This document shows, one piece after another, positions 8,754 to 18,616 of a DNA stretch of 64,000 bases. Numbering within the stretch: the stretch's first letter is position 1; each line of letters begins with the position of its first letter. The stretch is taken from the NCBI GenBank assembly GCA_016708105.1, contig JADJGJ010000002.1:310001-374000 (forward strand). Direction: 5' to 3'. The notes beneath the pieces were generated by a model. It did no database searches, had not been told where the DNA came from, and was given only the letters and a program-made list of their open reading frames with translations. Made by a program: the position numbers and the translations under genes. The DNA is from Crocinitomicaceae bacterium (GTDB lineage Bacteria; Bacteroidota; Bacteroidia; Flavobacteriales_D; Crocinitomicaceae).

Positions 8754-11131
8754 ATGCTGCTGCTTGTTCAAGTTCAGGTATACGGACAATTAACTACCTC
8801 AACTTCCATGACACCGACACAACTGGTAGAAAACGTACTTGTGGGCAGTGGGGTAGCAGTGTCAAACGTAATGTATAACGGACACCCTGAAGCAATTGGC
8901 TCTTTTACCGGTACAGGCACTAATCTTGGATTAAGTAACGGAATACTATTAACCACAGGTACAGTTTTAAATTCAGGTGGATTTTTGGAGGTAATGGTCC
9001 GCACGGCCCTAATGACAGTGGAAGTGCCGGCATTGATAATGGAGAACCCGGTTATACTCCGCTCACTACACTTGCCGGAGCCTCAACATATAATGCTGCC
9101 ATTCTTGAATTTGATTTTGTGCCACAAAGTGACAGTGTGAAGTTCAGATATGTTTTTGGTTCTGATGAATATCCTGAATTTGTTGACGGCGGTTTTAATG
9201 ATGCATTTGCTTTTTTCATCACGGGTCCGGGCTTTGGAGGTACTTATAATATGGCTAATATTCCCGGCGGCGGTGGTGTGGTTTCAATTGACAACATCAA
9301 CAACGGAACATCCAACACTGGGCCTTGCCAGAATTGTACATACTACGTCAACAACGGTACAGGATCTAATGCACCATACAACGGCAGTAGTTTTTACATT
9401 CAGTATGATGGCTTCACGGTAGTGATGGAAGCTAAAGCAGATGTTCAATGTGGTGAGACCTATCACTTGGTAATTGCTATTGCAGATGCGGGTGATGGCG
9501 CTTATGATTCAGGAATTTTTTTGGAAGCAAACTCACTCGCAAGTTTTGCGCCCATTGAAATTAATGGAGACTTAACCAATGATCATTTTGGTAATAATTA
9601 TCAGATGGCTGAAGGATGTGAATCAGTTACTGTAACGGTTAGTCGTCCTGCATCCATGGCGGCGGCAGCTGAAAGTATTCCAATCACTGTATTAGGCACC
9701 GCAACTGAAGGAGTTGATTATTCCAACATTCCACCATCAGTAAATTTTGCTGCCGGACAAACTACCGTGACCTTCACAGTTGATGCTTTTTCTGACGCAT
9801 TGGCTGAAGGAGATGAAACTATTATTATTCAATTGAATCAGCCTGATCCATGTGGTACAAGTACTTTTATTTCTCTTGATCTTGTCATAAAAAATACAGC
9901 GCCTTTACAAGTGAGTATCTCAGGTCACTCGTTGCATTGCCCCGGTGAAGAAGTTACTTTGAATGCCACTGTCACCGGTGGAATTGAACCTTATACTTTC
10001 TCTTGGACAACAGGTGAAACTACAGAAGACATCCTTGTTGCTCCATTATCAACCACCACATATACACTCACGGCAACTGATATCTGTATTGGTACACCGG
10101 CAAATGGATCAGCGGTTGTTACCGTTCCGGTTTATCCGCCAATCAGCATAATCACTTCGCCTGATACGTCAGTACTTTGTCCTAATACTCCGGTTGTTCT
10201 TTACGCTGAGGCTTCAGGCGGTGAAGGTTCCTTTACTTATACATGGATGGATGGAACAACTACCATTGGCACCGGTCCTGTAGTTACGGTTTCTCCTATG
10301 GTTACAACTACCTACATTGTTATGATTGAAGATGGTTGCGGATCTCCAACGCAAACGAATATAACTGTTACGGTGATTGCATCCGTGTTAGAATTAATTA
10401 TGTCACCTGATCAATTGATTTGTCCGGGTGATACGGCCAATATTTTTGTGATTGCATCTGAAGGTTTGGGTAACTATACTTACTATTGGTATCATTCAGG
10501 TGAAACAACTTCTTCTGTAATGGTGTCGCCTAATTATACTCACACGTATACCGTTGCTGTTGAAGATGATTGTCACACCTATCATATTGATGGCTCAACC
10601 ATAGTTGAGGTAGTAAGACCTCATGCAAATTTTGGTGTTCTCACCAATGAACCTATGGTAGATTTACCCGTGGCATTCCAAAATTTATCCACCGGAGGAG
10701 TTGCGTGGGAATGGTATTTTGACAACGGAGATTTTTCTACTAATAATTCTCCTTTGACTACATATAGCCATTGGGGATGGTATGATGTTACCCTTGTTGC
10801 ATTCAATGAGATTGGTTGTACTGATACGGTAACAAAACCAATTTACATCAAACCTGAATTCTATTTCTATGCGCCAAATAGCTTTACACCAAACGCTGAC
10901 CGCTTCAATAATTATTATGAGGTAAGTGTGATTGGTGCAACTGACTTTTTATTCCAGATTTATGATCGTTGGGGAAATTTAATTTACGAAACCACCGATC
11001 AGTATTTCCGTTGGGATGGCACGTATAATAATCAAGTAGCGTTTGATGGTGTTTTTGTTTATAAGGCAAGAGTTGTTGATCGTGAATTAATGCCACATGA
11101 ATACGTTGGTCACATTACCGTTCTCAGGTAA
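8754..11131 (+). CDS. Secreted choice-of-anchor-L / Calx-beta / PKD protein with type B sorting domain, frameshifted
   Basis: Two overlapping frames together encode one protein of about 790 residues. The first frame (from 8754) gives a hydrophobic start and the N-terminal half of a choice-of-anchor L domain; at a run of five T (8982-8986) the homology moves by -1 to the frame that ends at 11131. One extra T, or a -1 slip on the run, restores the expected G-F-F-G-G-N-G. Downstream follow the rest of the anchor-L domain (FRYVFGSDEYPEF), a Calx-beta-like domain (VTVTVSRP...AEGDETIIIQ), Ig/PKD-like repeats, and a gliding-type (type B) C-terminal sorting domain with the NSFTPNADRFN and IYDRWGNLIYE signatures. 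It is probably exported by the type IX system. The start codon is uncertain, because 8754 leaves only an 11-residue signal peptide. Confidence 0.75.
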
Positions 11132-11232
11132 TTAAAAAAATCGCTGTATTTTGAATTTCTATTTTTAGTTGAAATTAAAACTAGAAATTGCTTTTCACTT
11201 TTTTCAAAGCGGAAGAAGGCAGTCGATACTCA

Positions 11233-11261
11233 TTTGCATTCAGCAGATTATTGTACATTTG
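11233..11261 (+). promoter_or_regulatory. Bacteroidota-type promoter for the serine hydrolase fusion gene
   Basis: TTTG (11233-11236), a 17-nt spacer, then TACATTTG (11254-11261) match the -33/-7 consensus. The chosen ATG at 11282 is 20 nt downstream. Confidence 0.55.
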
Positions 11262-11281
11262 AATGATAATTGTTATTGGGG

Positions 11282-13945
11282 ATGCATCACTTTTTTTACC
11301 GGTTTTTTTTTGCGTATAGTTTGTTTGCTTTTGTGTTCTTCTCATGTGGCGGAGAATCAAACAGTGTTGAGCAACATGAAGCGGGAATTGACAGCACCTC
11401 ATTTTGGGCTGATTCTATTTTTGGTAATCTTACACAAGAACAAGCATACAATCAACACCTCATCTTTGAAATTCCTGATCATTACCAACAGGCCATAGAT
11501 AGTTTTGCTAATTGGGTTGTGGAACATCAACCTGGCGCTCTTCATTTGATAAATTGGAATACAGACAGCATTCAAAGACTAAAAAATATACTTGACACGC
11601 ACCAACTGGTTCAGCCATTTTTCTATGCTGATTATACTGAAATAACAAATACGACTTCATATCCATGGTGGGAGGCAAACAAAGATGCACGTGATCTTTC
11701 ATTCACGCAATTTTTTGGTGAGGCAGGATTTCAATTACTCAATTTTAATCAACCCATACCACCTGATAAATTCAATCGTGCTTGGCTTGACTCCATTTAT
11801 TTGAAACAAGGTATCACGCCGGTAATCCAAAACTTTCATGATCAAAATGCACAAACTGATTTTGATAATTTTCTCAATAGTTTATCATGGTGTAATCATG
11901 CAATTGAGTTGACACTGCAGCAATATGACAGTGTTAGTTTAAACAATTACCGAAAATCATATTCTTTTGCAGGAATTTTTATTGTGCGTACAAAAGAACA
12001 AATGATCAACTACTTGTTGGGAAATGGAACAGACCTAGTGTATAAAAGACTTGAATCTCCTGAGACATTTTCAGCATGGAAGCCCTCTTCAGAAGAACAA
12101 ATTATTTTTGATGAAAGCACCAAAAGAATTCTCAAACGAAAAGCACAACGACCTGAATATAAAAAACCCGTTAATAGCAGTGAAGAATTAAATTATATCC
12201 ATCTGAATTTTCAGTCAAAAAGCACCGCGTTGTTGCGTAATGATGGTAAGTTAATTCCGTTCAAATCAAAATTTACTTTGTACACAGATAAGACAACAGA
12301 TTTGAGTCAAAAGACAAGAACAGATTGCGGAGTGAGCTTAGTAAATAAAAAAGCAGACAGCAAAAATCTGAATGAAATAATCAATTCAAAAGGCAATAAA
12401 GTGATTATGTTGGATGACACGTGCAGTGATGATTTTCTTGCAGAAATAAATAAAATAAAAGCAGAAAAAAACACCTTGGTTGCGTTCTCAAATCCTGCGC
12501 ATTATGAAAAGTTGAGTGCTTGTCCTAATTTAATTTTTTATCCTGAAATAAATGATTTTTCAGTAGGAATTTTTGTGCAACAGATCACTTCACGTCTCAC
12601 CTTAAACGGAGATTTTTACTTGCCGGATACTTTGGTAAAAGGAATTTTTTTGGAGAAAAAATTACTTGCTCGTACTGATCCAAATTTTGTTGGATTAGAT
12701 GCAGACACCCTTGCCTATATTTCGGGCATGATGAGTAATTGCATGAGTAATCACGCTTTCCCCGGAGGACAAGTTTTAATTGCAAAAAATGGTTGTATTG
12801 TGTATGATCGTGTTTTTGGAAAACATACCTATCAAGGACAATCTTTGGTAACTGAAAATTCCATGTATGATCTGGCTTCAATAACCAAAGTTGTTTCCAC
12901 TACCATGGTAGGCATGAAACTTTATGAAATGGGCATGTATGCATTAGATGACAGTCTTGCTACCTATTTGCCGGATTCATTGCGCTTGCATTTGAAATTT
13001 CCTAGTACCATTCGCAATCTCACGTTTCAGGAATTGTTCACCCATTGCAGCGGAATGCCTGCAGGTTTTCCCGTTATCAAATACATGAAATACACCACAC
13101 CTGATTATGGCAGATATGATAAATATTATTGTGATCGTCCGGATTCAGTTTATAATACTGAAGTAGCTGAGGGATTTTATTTGGAAAGAGAACAGCAAGA
13201 TTCAATGTGGCTCAAATTAAATCAGATTTATCTCAATCCTGATAAGTCATATCACTACAGTGATGTCAACATGAATACTTTGTATTTTATTTTTAAAAGT
13301 ATCATTCAAAAAGATCCTGCAAAATTTGGTTTCAATCAGCCAAAAAAACAACTGAAGGATAAAAATTTATTTGAAGAATTTTTGTACAATACCTTTTACA
13401 AACCATTAGGAATGAATCACACCATGTATCGTCCGCTGAAAAAATACAGCAGAGATATTATTGTGCCAACAGAAAATGATACCTGGTGGAGAAAACAACT
13501 TTTGCATGGCTATGTGCATGATCCCAACGCAGCTTTGCATGGAGGAGTAGCAGGTAATGCCGGTATCTTCTCAACAGCAAATGATTTAGTCATATTATTC
13601 CAGATGTTGCTCAACAAAGGAGTGTATAATGGCCAACGATATTTGAAAGCAGAAACCGTTGAAAAATTCACCTCACGTCAGGAAAATTGTTTTCGCGGAT
13701 TAGGATTCAACAAACCATCCATGGGTTCAGTATCATTTGGTATGTCACCCAACGCATCATTGAGCACTTATGGTCACACAGGTTTCACCGGCACCTGTTT
13801 TTGGATTGACCCTGAACACGAATTAATTTATATTTATTTGTCTAACGCCGTTCACCCAACCGTGAATAACAAAACCTATGAATACGGTATCCGCAAACGC
13901 GTGCATCAATGTGCGTATGATGCCATGATGGGAGAAGAGTATTAG
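11282..13945 (+). CDS. Lipoprotein: degenerate GH3-like domain fused to a beta-lactamase-family serine hydrolase
   Basis: An 887-residue lipoprotein (lipobox FFSC near residue 22). The C-terminal half, from about residue 465, is a class C beta-lactamase/transpeptidase-like domain: S533-x-x-K536 (SITK), a Y659-S-D motif in place of Y-x-N, and HTG (in YGHTGFTGT) in place of KTG. The N-terminal half begins FWADSIFGNLTQEQA, like the start of GH3 (NagZ-type) domains, and later has STALLRNDGKLIPF, like the GH3 C-terminal domain. The catalytic middle of GH3 looks shortened and unlike an active enzyme. GH3-serine hydrolase fusions occur in Bacteroidota and are thought to act in cell-wall recycling; a lost glycosidase function is inference. 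ATG 11282 was preferred to TTG 11270 because of promoter spacing and the signal peptide. Confidence 0.8.
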   Translation: MHHFFYRFFFAYSLFAFVFFSCGGESNSVEQHEAGIDSTSFWADSIFGNLTQEQAYNQHLIFEIPDHYQQAIDSFANWVVEHQPGALHLINWNTDSIQRLKNILDTHQLVQPFFYADYTEITNTTSYPWWEANKDARDLSFTQFFGEAGFQLLNFNQPIPPDKFNRAWLDSIYLKQGITPVIQNFHDQNAQTDFDNFLNSLSWCNHAIELTLQQYDSVSLNNYRKSYSFAGIFIVRTKEQMINYLLGNGTDLVYKRLESPETFSAWKPSSEEQIIFDESTKRILKRKAQRPEYKKPVNSSEELNYIHLNFQSKSTALLRNDGKLIPFKSKFTLYTDKTTDLSQKTRTDCGVSLVNKKADSKNLNEIINSKGNKVIMLDDTCSDDFLAEINKIKAEKNTLVAFSNPAHYEKLSACPNLIFYPEINDFSVGIFVQQITSRLTLNGDFYLPDTLVKGIFLEKKLLARTDPNFVGLDADTLAYISGMMSNCMSNHAFPGGQVLIAKNGCIVYDRVFGKHTYQGQSLVTENSMYDLASITKVVSTTMVGMKLYEMGMYALDDSLATYLPDSLRLHLKFPSTIRNLTFQELFTHCSGMPAGFPVIKYMKYTTPDYGRYDKYYCDRPDSVYNTEVAEGFYLEREQQDSMWLKLNQIYLNPDKSYHYSDVNMNTLYFIFKSIIQKDPAKFGFNQPKKQLKDKNLFEEFLYNTFYKPLGMNHTMYRPLKKYSRDIIVPTENDTWWRKQLLHGYVHDPNAALHGGVAGNAGIFSTANDLVILFQMLLNKGVYNGQRYLKAETVEKFTSRQENCFRGLGFNKPSMGSVSFGMSPNASLSTYGHTGFTGTCFWIDPEHELIYIYLSNAVHPTVNNKTYEYGIRKRVHQCAYDAMMGEEY

Positions 13946-14079
13946 AATAAATTCTAGGAATGCCTACAGGTTAGAAATTTATGAATCTCTACGTGTCCTT
14001 ACCGGCCTTAACACCTTTATGAAAAGCGCTAAAAAGAAAACGCTAACTCATTCCCTCATTCAATCCGCTATTCCTCACG

Positions 14080-14865
14080 CTACAAACTCTTAGTCCTCCC
14101 CCCGTCAACCGGCACGTTAATTCCGTTGATATAGCTTGCAGCCGGAGACGCTAAAAATGCAATTACGTTTGCTACTTCTTCAGGTTCTGCAATGCGTTTC
14201 ATGGGTGATTCATCAGCCATATGTTTGAGTAAACTATCATAACTTTCACCGGTTTTTGCAGCTTTATTTTCAAGAATAGATTTTAACCGTGCTGTGTTGG
14301 TTGCACCCGGCAGAACATTGTTAACGGTGATATTATATTGACCCAATTCATTGGCTAATGTTTTGCTCCAATTGGCAACAGCGCCTCGTATGGTATTTGA
14401 TACACCTAAATTAGGTAAAGGTTGTTTAACTGAAGTAGAAATCACATTGATGATGCGTCCGTATTTTGCGGCAATCATTTTATCTTTTACTGCGCTCACT
14501 AAAATATGATTGCAAATTAAATGCATGTTGAAAGCAATTCTGAATTCTTCTAATGATGCTGAATTAACAGGTCCCGCCGCTGGGCCGCCGGTGTTGTTTA
14601 CTAATATCTCAACAGATTTATCTTTTAAAAAATCATGAATCCGTTTTTCCAGTTCTTGACTTTGAGAAAAATCAGCAACTAAAAAAGTGTGTTTTTGGTT
14701 TTTAGAACTGTCTAATTCATTCTGTACCGCCTTTAGTTTGTTTTCATCTCTTGCAAGCAAAATAATATTTGCACCCAGCAAAGCAAGTTCAATGGCGGTT
14801 GCTTTACCAATACCTTGTGTGCTGCCGCATACCAGGGCGGTTTTATTTTGGAGGTTCAGATTCAT
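14080..14865 (-). CDS. SDR family oxidoreductase with atypical active site
   Basis: A 261-residue Rossmann-fold protein of the short-chain dehydrogenase/reductase family. The dinucleotide-binding glycine motif is GSTQGIG (residues 14-20) and NNTGG replaces the usual NNAG. In the active site the YxxxK pair is absent: the aligned segment reads SNTIRG, so Tyr is Ser and Lys is Arg, whereas the upstream catalytic Ser (ISTS) is present. The C-terminus (NVPVDGG) fits ketoacyl-ACP-reductase-like members, and a subgroup of such proteins is known to lack the canonical residues. The gene is monocistronic and convergent with the serine hydrolase gene, and it has its own promoter. Confidence 0.85.
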   Translation of the reverse strand: MNLNLQNKTALVCGSTQGIGKATAIELALLGANIILLARDENKLKAVQNELDSSKNQKHTFLVADFSQSQELEKRIHDFLKDKSVEILVNNTGGPAAGPVNSASLEEFRIAFNMHLICNHILVSAVKDKMIAAKYGRIINVISTSVKQPLPNLGVSNTIRGAVANWSKTLANELGQYNITVNNVLPGATNTARLKSILENKAAKTGESYDSLLKHMADESPMKRIAEPEEVANVIAFLASPAASYINGINVPVDGGRTKSL

Positions 14866-14880
14866 GGATGATTATTTTCT

Positions 14881-14913
14881 CAAAAGTAAACACAATTGCA
14901 ATTTGTCATCAAA
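14881..14913 (-). promoter_or_regulatory. Bacteroidota-type promoter of the SDR gene
   Basis: On the minus strand TTTG (14913-14910), a 21-nt spacer and TACTTTTG (14888-14881) fit the consensus. The ATG at 14865 lies 15 nt downstream of the box. The rest of the 313-nt gap to 15178 shows no gene. Confidence 0.55.
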
Positions 14914-15144
14914 ACTTGTTTAATTGTTTTGTGGTTTGGCCCTATGCTTCTTTTTGTGAAAAAACAGATTAACTCTATGTGAACAAGTTCATCTGTTATC
15001 TGTTACAGACATCAAGTATAAACAATTGTTGATGAGCAAAATTCGTTAATAATGAACGATTTAGGATTGATTTTATCACACTTTATATTAATTGGATGTG
15101 AAGAAATTGTGCAGATAAATGAATGTCGTGAATTAATTAGTGCG

Positions 15145-15152
15145 TAATTTTG
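15145..15152 (+). promoter_or_regulatory. -7 promoter box before the secreted type A protein
   Basis: TAATTTTG matches TAnnTTTG and lies 26 nt before the ATG at 15179. No TTG sits at a good distance upstream, so support is partial. Confidence 0.4.
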
Positions 15153-15178
15153 TCCCCTTCAACACTAAACTAATAAAT

Positions 15179-17548
15179 ATGAAAAAGTCTTTACTAATTT
15201 TTGGGCTGGCAGTCTCTGCTTGGGGTTCAGCTCAGGTGATTAACACCTATCCCTACAATCAAAACTTTGAAGGTGAAGGAGCATCTACAGCTTGTACCGG
15301 CTATACAATGCTAAGTACAGGATGGTCAAATGATCTATCAGATGCCAATGACTGGGTACCTGATGCGGGCGGCACTCCTTCTGCGTTGACTGGTCCAATC
15401 GTAGATTACAATCCGGGTAACGGAACCGGAAAATACATGTATACTGAGTCATCAGGATGCTTGAATGATCAAAGAAAACTGAACTCACCGTGGTTTGATT
15501 TAACAGGCGCAGCTGCTTACGAGTTGTCTTTTGCTTATCACATGTACGGAACAACTCAGGGTACTTTATCAATGGAATACAGAACAGGTTTAATTGAACC
15601 ATGGACAGTATTAGTTCCACCAATGACTGACAATATTGATCTTTGGCAAGTAAGCTCTAGCGATATCACCATGTTGGCCGGAAATGATTCAGTTCAATTT
15701 AGATTTGTTGCTCAAGTAGGAACAAGTTTCTACAGTGACATGGCAATTGATGATTTCAATATTGAAGCAATGAGTTTCACTGTGGCTGTTGATTCTTACA
15801 ATGATGTAACTTGTTTTGGTGCAAATGACGGCGAGATCACAGTATCTGCTTCCTTTGGTGTTCCGCCATTTACGTATTCATGGGATAACGGTGGCACAAC
15901 CGCTACAATTTCAGGATTAGGTGCAGGCACATATTGCTGTACAGTTACTGATGATAATGGTGCATCTGATGTGGTTTGTCAAGTAATAACTGAATTAGCT
16001 ACAGCTCCTCTTGCTGCTACAACACATGCAGTAAATGAATGGATATGTTTGGATTCAACAGGCGTATTAATTATTGACAACATCACCGGTGGTGTAAATA
16101 TCACTCCAACATTCCCAAGTGAACTTTCTACTTATGCTTGTACTGGAGTAGCTGATACTTTCAGTGTTGATGTAACATCTACCACTTTGAATACAACAAC
16201 AACTTACCCATGCCCGCTTGGTAACTTTTATTGGGGTAACCGTGAACAGTTTTTATTCAGAGCGGCAGAATTAAACACAATGGGAGTTCAACCAGGAAAC
16301 ATTTCAGGTATTGCATTTTATGTTCAAAGCACAGGTACTTCTACACTTACCTTGAATAACTGGACTATTAAAATGGGTGCAACAACAAACAACAATACAT
16401 TAGCTTGGGACAACAGTACTGTTGAGGTGCTTGCGCCTGCAACACACACTATTACTGTTGGATGGAACTGGTTCAATTTTGATACTCCTTATTACTGGAA
16501 TGGAATTGACAACCTAGTTTTAGAAACTTGTTTCAATAATTCAAACTACACTGAAAATGTGATCATGACCATGACAACTCCTGATGTTGTGAATACATCT
16601 TCAATTTACTACCGTGCGGATAATGCAACTGTTTGTGGAGCTAGTACTATTACTGGTACAAGTACAACAAGACCAGTAACGCAATTCATTAATTGTTATG
16701 TGAATACTTCAACAGGATTTGACTATGTGTATTCATGGAGCAATGGATCAATTTCCGATACCACGTATGTACCAGCCGGTACTTATACGCTGACTGTTAC
16801 TGATGGTGTTGGTTGTGAGGTTCAGGAAACAATTACAATTAGTGAATCTATGCCGGTTAATATTGATGATGTAACTATTTGTGAAACTAACCCAACTGTT
16901 TATGCTGCATCAGCAGGATTTGATACATATCTATGGAGTAACGGAGCAACTTCAAACGTGAACTCTATATCAACTGCAGGCACTTATTATGTCACAGCAA
17001 CAGATTCTTTGGGATGTGTTACTTCTGATACTGCTTATGTAAGTTCGTTACCTGCTCCTGTTCTCGCTGCTTCACCTTCTCCTGAAACGTATGGAAATGA
17101 CGGAGCTATTTATCTTTCAATCTATGGTTCTGCTTATCCTTTCATGGTTGATTGGGACAATGATGGTACTGGTGACAATGATGATACTGAAAATCTTTTC
17201 TACCTTACTTCAGGTGACTATACAGTTATTGTAACTGATAGCAACGGATGTTATACCACACTCACTGTTACTGTTGACAGCCAAGTTGGTGTTGATGAAA
17301 ATGGAAATACATTGTATACCATCTACCCAAATCCTGTTTCTGAAGTTCTCTTCATTCAACCTGCCGGTACATTTGCTGACAACGTAAGTGGTCAATTAGT
17401 TGATGTTACAGGTAAAGTAATTGAAACTTTCTCAATGAACAGTGCAAACGCAGTTCAGGTAGATATGAGCCAGCACCAAAGTGGTGTTTACTTCATTCAC
17501 ATATTGATTGATGGAGAAGTTTACATTACCAAAGTAGTAAAAGAATAA
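15179..17548 (+). CDS. Secreted MAM-like / SprB-repeat protein with type A sorting domain
   Basis: A 789-residue exported protein. The signal peptide is MKKSLLIFGLAVSAWGSAQ; an in-frame codon 39 nt further upstream was rejected because this signal peptide begins at ATG 15179. Residues about 20-200 resemble MAM/carbohydrate-binding jelly rolls (SPWFDLTGA...MAIDDFNIE). Copies of the SprB/Ig-like repeat follow (DVTCFGANDGEITVSASF, YSWDNGGTT, GTYCCTVTDDNGAS) and recur near residues 520-660. The C-terminus is a type A sorting domain: IYPNPVSEVLFI, a VDVTGK turn and a final VYITKVVKE. Such proteins are exported by the type IX system and anchored or released at the cell surface; the ligand is unknown. 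A strong terminator follows. Confidence 0.88.
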   Translation: MKKSLLIFGLAVSAWGSAQVINTYPYNQNFEGEGASTACTGYTMLSTGWSNDLSDANDWVPDAGGTPSALTGPIVDYNPGNGTGKYMYTESSGCLNDQRKLNSPWFDLTGAAAYELSFAYHMYGTTQGTLSMEYRTGLIEPWTVLVPPMTDNIDLWQVSSSDITMLAGNDSVQFRFVAQVGTSFYSDMAIDDFNIEAMSFTVAVDSYNDVTCFGANDGEITVSASFGVPPFTYSWDNGGTTATISGLGAGTYCCTVTDDNGASDVVCQVITELATAPLAATTHAVNEWICLDSTGVLIIDNITGGVNITPTFPSELSTYACTGVADTFSVDVTSTTLNTTTTYPCPLGNFYWGNREQFLFRAAELNTMGVQPGNISGIAFYVQSTGTSTLTLNNWTIKMGATTNNNTLAWDNSTVEVLAPATHTITVGWNWFNFDTPYYWNGIDNLVLETCFNNSNYTENVIMTMTTPDVVNTSSIYYRADNATVCGASTITGTSTTRPVTQFINCYVNTSTGFDYVYSWSNGSISDTTYVPAGTYTLTVTDGVGCEVQETITISESMPVNIDDVTICETNPTVYAASAGFDTYLWSNGATSNVNSISTAGTYYVTATDSLGCVTSDTAYVSSLPAPVLAASPSPETYGNDGAIYLSIYGSAYPFMVDWDNDGTGDNDDTENLFYLTSGDYTVIVTDSNGCYTTLTVTVDSQVGVDENGNTLYTIYPNPVSEVLFIQPAGTFADNVSGQLVDVTGKVIETFSMNSANAVQVDMSQHQSGVYFIHILIDGEVYITKVVKE

Positions 17549-17570
17549 TAAAAGCAATTTATTATATGAA

Positions 17571-17600
17571 ACGCCCCGACAACCTCGGGGCGTTTTTTTT
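17571..17600 (+). terminator. Rho-independent terminator
   Basis: A perfect 9-bp GC-rich stem (ACGCCCCGA / TCGGGGCGT) with a 5-nt loop is followed by eight T, 22 nt after the secreted protein's stop codon. Confidence 0.92.
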
Positions 17601-17631
17601 ATCTTAGCATCTGAATTCTAACCCCCATATT

Positions 17632-18171
17632 ATGCCAATACGTGCTCCGTTTAATTTGAAAAAGTGGATTGATGAAAACAGAAATCTGTTGAAACCTCCT
17701 GTATCAAATAAAAATTTGTACACTGAATCAGGTGACTATATTGTGATGATAGTTGGCGGGCCAAATGCAAGAAAAGATTATCACTTCAATGAAACGGAAG
17801 AACTTTTTTATCAGATTGAAGGAGACATATCTGTAACCATTCAAGAGGATGGCAAGGCGAGAAAAATTGAAATCAAAGAAGGTGATATGTTTCTTTTGCC
17901 GGCCAACACCCCGCATAGCCCGGCGCGTCCTGAAAATACCGTTGGTCTTGTAGTTGAATGTGTGCGCAAGGGAACAAATTTCAGAGATGGCTTACTTTGG
18001 TTCTGTGACAAATGCAATCACAAATTACATGAAACCTATTTTGAGTTAGAGAATGTAGAAAAAGATTTTCAGCCGCGATTCAGAGAATTTTACAATTCAC
18101 TTGATTTGCGCACGTGTAAAAAATGCGGACACGTGATGGAGACTGACCCACGCTTCACTGACGAAAAGTAG
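17632..18171 (+). CDS. haaO: 3-hydroxyanthranilate 3,4-dioxygenase
   Basis: A 179-residue cupin enzyme that opens the ring of 3-hydroxyanthranilate on the way from tryptophan (kynurenine pathway) to quinolinate and NAD. The iron ligands are visible at the canonical places: H51, E57 and H95, with the substrate-binding R99-P segment. The C-terminal rubredoxin-like second metal site of bacterial enzymes is present as C125-x-x-C128 and C162-x-x-C165. Length matches the bacterial family. No other kynurenine-pathway gene is in the window, so the gene stands alone between a terminator and a convergent gene. Confidence 0.95.
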   Translation: MPIRAPFNLKKWIDENRNLLKPPVSNKNLYTESGDYIVMIVGGPNARKDYHFNETEELFYQIEGDISVTIQEDGKARKIEIKEGDMFLLPANTPHSPARPENTVGLVVECVRKGTNFRDGLLWFCDKCNHKLHETYFELENVEKDFQPRFREFYNSLDLRTCKKCGHVMETDPRFTDEK

Positions 18172-18202
18172 TTGTGTGTTTTAGATAAATGCATGGGAGG
18201 CA

Positions 18203-18607
18203 TTATAGGCCTAACATGGTTCTTAAATAATTTTCCAGTTCAATTTTAAGTGAAGAGTTGGAATCAACAAATAAACTTTTTTTGCCAATCACCAAGGTAC
18301 CACAACCCATCAGACGGGTGTCTAATTGATTCTTTTTATCTTTTATAATTGATTTGATTAAAGTTGAAATGAAATCAAATTCCGGTTCATTAATGGATGT
18401 TGATTTTGGTTCACCTCCAGAATATTCTCCTGATGAACTTTCACTGGGTTTAATCGGATTATAAATCAAACTATCTGTACGAATAATGAATTCATTGTTG
18501 TTTCCATCAACATAAATATAAGCCGGAGAATCTGGTTTGGCGGCAGACATACCAAGTAATGATATAGCGCAAATAAAAACCGGAAAAAATATTTTTTGAA
18601 TTTTCAT
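18203..18607 (-). CDS. Small secreted protein of unknown function
   Basis: A 134-residue protein with a clear signal peptide (MKIQKIFFPVFICAISLLGMSAA). The mature part has a Ser/Gly-rich linker (SESSSGEYSGGEP) and a single cysteine near residue 101 (LMGCGTLVIGKKS). I do not recognise a family. It starts 9 nt after the giant type B secreted protein gene on the same strand, so it is probably the distal gene of that operon and could be a partner of the large protein. Confidence 0.65.
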   Translation of the reverse strand: MKIQKIFFPVFICAISLLGMSAAKPDSPAYIYVDGNNNEFIIRTDSLIYNPIKPSESSSGEYSGGEPKSTSINEPEFDFISTLIKSIIKDKKNQLDTRLMGCGTLVIGKKSLFVDSNSSLKIELENYLRTMLGL

Positions 18608-18616
18608 AACTTGATT

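Noticed and set aside
13943..13956. Palindrome TAGAATAAATTCTA after the serine hydrolase gene as a terminator
   Set aside because: The stem is AT-only and no T-run follows; it could arise by chance.
14979..14990. Inverted repeat TGAAC-AA-GTTCA before the secreted type A gene as an operator
   Set aside because: Only five base pairs with no second copy and no regulator gene beside it.
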